This document shows positions 5,430-6,057 of a stretch of DNA of 6,057 nt, piece after piece. Made by a program: the position numbers and the translations under genes. Each line of letters opens with the position of its first letter. Positions within the stretch are counted from its first letter, which is position 1. Origin of the DNA: Planctomycetota bacterium (lineage in GTDB: Bacteria; Planctomycetota; J058; J103); assembly GCA_003694875.1 (NCBI GenBank), contig RFJN01000513.1, positions 1-6,057 on the forward strand, read 5' to 3'. The notes under the pieces are model-generated. The model did not search any database. It saw nothing but the letters and a program-made list of their open reading frames with translations, and was not told where the DNA came from.

Positions 5430-5485
5430 GTCTGGTGACCTCGGGTCCTGGTCGTGGTTGCGTCTCCGGTCGCCGTTGTCGCGTC

Positions 5486-5505
5486 GACCGGCACGTGCGC
5501 CGGTC
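5486..5505 (-). terminator. Hairpin at the end of the FlgM-like gene, possible terminator
   Basis: GACCGGC (5486-5492) and GCCGGTC (5499-5505) make a perfect 7-bp stem with a 6-base loop. It overlaps the stop codon of the FlgM-like gene (5504-5506) and lies about 57 bases upstream of the GTG of the tRNA-binding gene. No T-run follows. It could separate the two genes or only trim the transcript. Confidence 0.4.
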
Positions 5506-5863
5506 AGTCTAGCGGTGGGGTTCGCCTGCGGTCAAGCGCGCCGGCGCGCCCGCCCGGCTCACCCGCGGCGCGCAGCGCGCGCGCGATCGCGATCGCGAGC
5601 CGCTCCGCGCTGGCGTACCGGCCCTGCCGGATCTCCTCGCGCAGCCGCGCTATGTGCGCGGCGCGCTCGGGGCTGAGGTCGGGGGCGGTGCGCTGCAGTC
5701 GCTCGCGGTCGCGCTCGCGCCGCAGCGCCGCGGGATCGAGGCCGCGGGGCAGCGGCAGCGCCTCGGGCGGCGGGGTGCGTTCCGCGGGAGGATCGGCCCC
5801 GAGACGACCGCCCGAGGACGGCGGCGACGGCGGGTTCGAGGCGGACGTCAGCCGGTCGGCCAT
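5504..5863 (-). CDS. flgM: FlgM-like anti-sigma-28 factor
   Basis: 119 residues, mostly disordered-looking and Pro/Arg-rich at the start (1-60). Residues 63-99 match the FlgM C-terminal pattern: SPERAAHIARLREEIRQGRY, then AERLAIAIARAL, with the typical I..L...I..G.Y....E..A..I..L spacing. FlgM binds and inhibits the flagellar sigma factor FliA/sigma28 until the hook is complete and FlgM is exported. At 119 residues it is slightly longer than the usual 90-100, with an extra Gly/Arg-rich tail of about 20 residues. ATG at 5861-5863 has GGAG 10 bases upstream and is preceded by a plausible promoter at 5900-5929. No flagellar gene lies in the window, so it is an orphan here. The match is short and compositional bias is strong, so the assignment is moderate; another small sigma-binding protein is possible. 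Confidence 0.65.
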   Translation of the reverse strand: MADRLTSASNPPSPPSSGGRLGADPPAERTPPPEALPLPRGLDPAALRRERDRERLQRTAPDLSPERAAHIARLREEIRQGRYASAERLAIAIARALRAAGEPGGRAGALDRRRTPPLD

Positions 5864-5899
5864 GGGTTCGCTACTCCAAACGGCTCAGAACCTTTCTCG

Positions 5900-5929
5900 A
5901 ACATAGAGCATGACAGCCCGGTCCGACAA
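5900..5929 (-). promoter_or_regulatory. Probable promoter of the FlgM-like gene
   Basis: On the minus strand there is TTGTCG (5924-5929; 4 of 6 bases of TTGACA), an 18-base spacer and TATGTT (5900-5905; 4 of 6 bases of TATAAT), about 37 bases upstream of the ATG. The area around 5864-5940 is clearly richer in A and T than the rest of the window. I see no sigma28-type promoter (TAAA then GCCGATAA). Confidence 0.4.
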
Positions 5930-5960
5930 ATCGTTACGACACTCCGCGCGCGCGTCCGTT

Positions 5961-5981
5961 GCCGCGACCGCCGCTCGCGGC
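5961..5981. other. Perfect 7-bp hairpin in the right-edge intergenic region
   Basis: GCCGCGA (5961-5967) pairs with TCGCGGC (5975-5981) around a 7-base loop. It lies between the probable flgM promoter and the larger hairpin at 5998-6035. No T-run is nearby. The strand on which it would act is unknown. Confidence 0.35.
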
Positions 5982-5997
5982 TCGCCGGTGCGGGCTG

Positions 5998-6035
5998 CCG
6001 CGTGTCGCTCGCCACTGAACCGGAGCGACACGCGG
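5998..6035. terminator. Perfect 13-bp hairpin, possible terminator of the next gene beyond the right edge
   Basis: CCGCGTGTCGCTC (5998-6010) and GAGCGACACGCGG (6023-6035) form a perfect 13-bp stem with a 12-base loop, the longest uninterrupted inverted repeat I found in the window. It lies upstream of the flgM-like gene and may end a transcript from the neighbour to the right. There is no T-run on either side, so a protein-binding operator or another repeat element is also possible. Confidence 0.5.
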
Positions 6036-6057
6036 GGCGTCGCAACACCGAGCCGAC

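Noticed and set aside
4108..5676. Plus-strand open frame of 522 codons across manA, STAS and tRNA-binding genes
   Set aside because: It is antisense to three well-supported genes, and its Ser/Arg/Pro-rich translation has no recognisable domain.
5865..5892. Inverted repeat GGTTC/GAACC around the flgM-like ribosome binding site, as a possible riboregulator
   Set aside because: Only 5 bp with an 18-base loop; too weak to separate from chance.
5848..6048. Small minus-strand open frame of 66 codons at the right edge
   Set aside because: It overlaps the flgM-like start, the promoter and both hairpins and has no ribosome binding site or motif.

Overview
The window is a very GC-rich piece of bacterial chromosome with six genes on the minus strand and one on the plus strand. 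The likeliest source is a bacterium of the Planctomycetota or a related PVC-superphylum group. This is an inference from the high GC content, a lipoprotein with a long glycine linker, an anti-anti-sigma (STAS) protein with a C-terminal helical tail of a type I associate with those phyla, and hairpin repeats between genes. No marker gene settles it.

Left part (1-1811): after about 225 bases without a recognisable gene comes a plus-strand lipoprotein of 289 residues, with a lipobox, a Gly linker and two beta-rich, Ig/FN3-like regions. It is followed by a convergent intergenic region of about 716 bases (1096-1811). That region holds four copies of one REP-like hairpin repeat: two well-preserved direct copies and two diverged copies facing each other. 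I see no credible gene in it.

Central and right part (1812-5863, all minus strand, read right to left): a FlgM-like anti-sigma factor; a stand-alone tRNA-binding OB-fold protein of the MetRS C-terminal type; a STAS-domain protein whose start codon overlaps the previous stop (TGATG); a class I mannose-6-phosphate isomerase 28 bases further on; then a separate unit with its own sigma70-like promoter, made of an Arg/Ser-rich single-span membrane protein and a tRNA-dihydrouridine synthase only 4 bases downstream of it. A hairpin after manA and the promoter just beyond it suggest two transcription units, tRNA-binding/STAS/manA and SR-protein/dus, with the flgM-like gene probably a third. Their roles are mixed: tRNA modification and binding, sugar-nucleotide precursor supply and sigma-factor control. 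No single pathway unites them.

The right edge (5864-6057) holds the probable flgM promoter and two perfect hairpins, one with a 13-bp stem. I found no clear defence system, CRISPR array, transposase, tRNA or rRNA. The least ordinary items are the fixed-geometry repeat family, which also supplies the stop codon of the lipoprotein gene, and the Arg/Ser-rich membrane protein.
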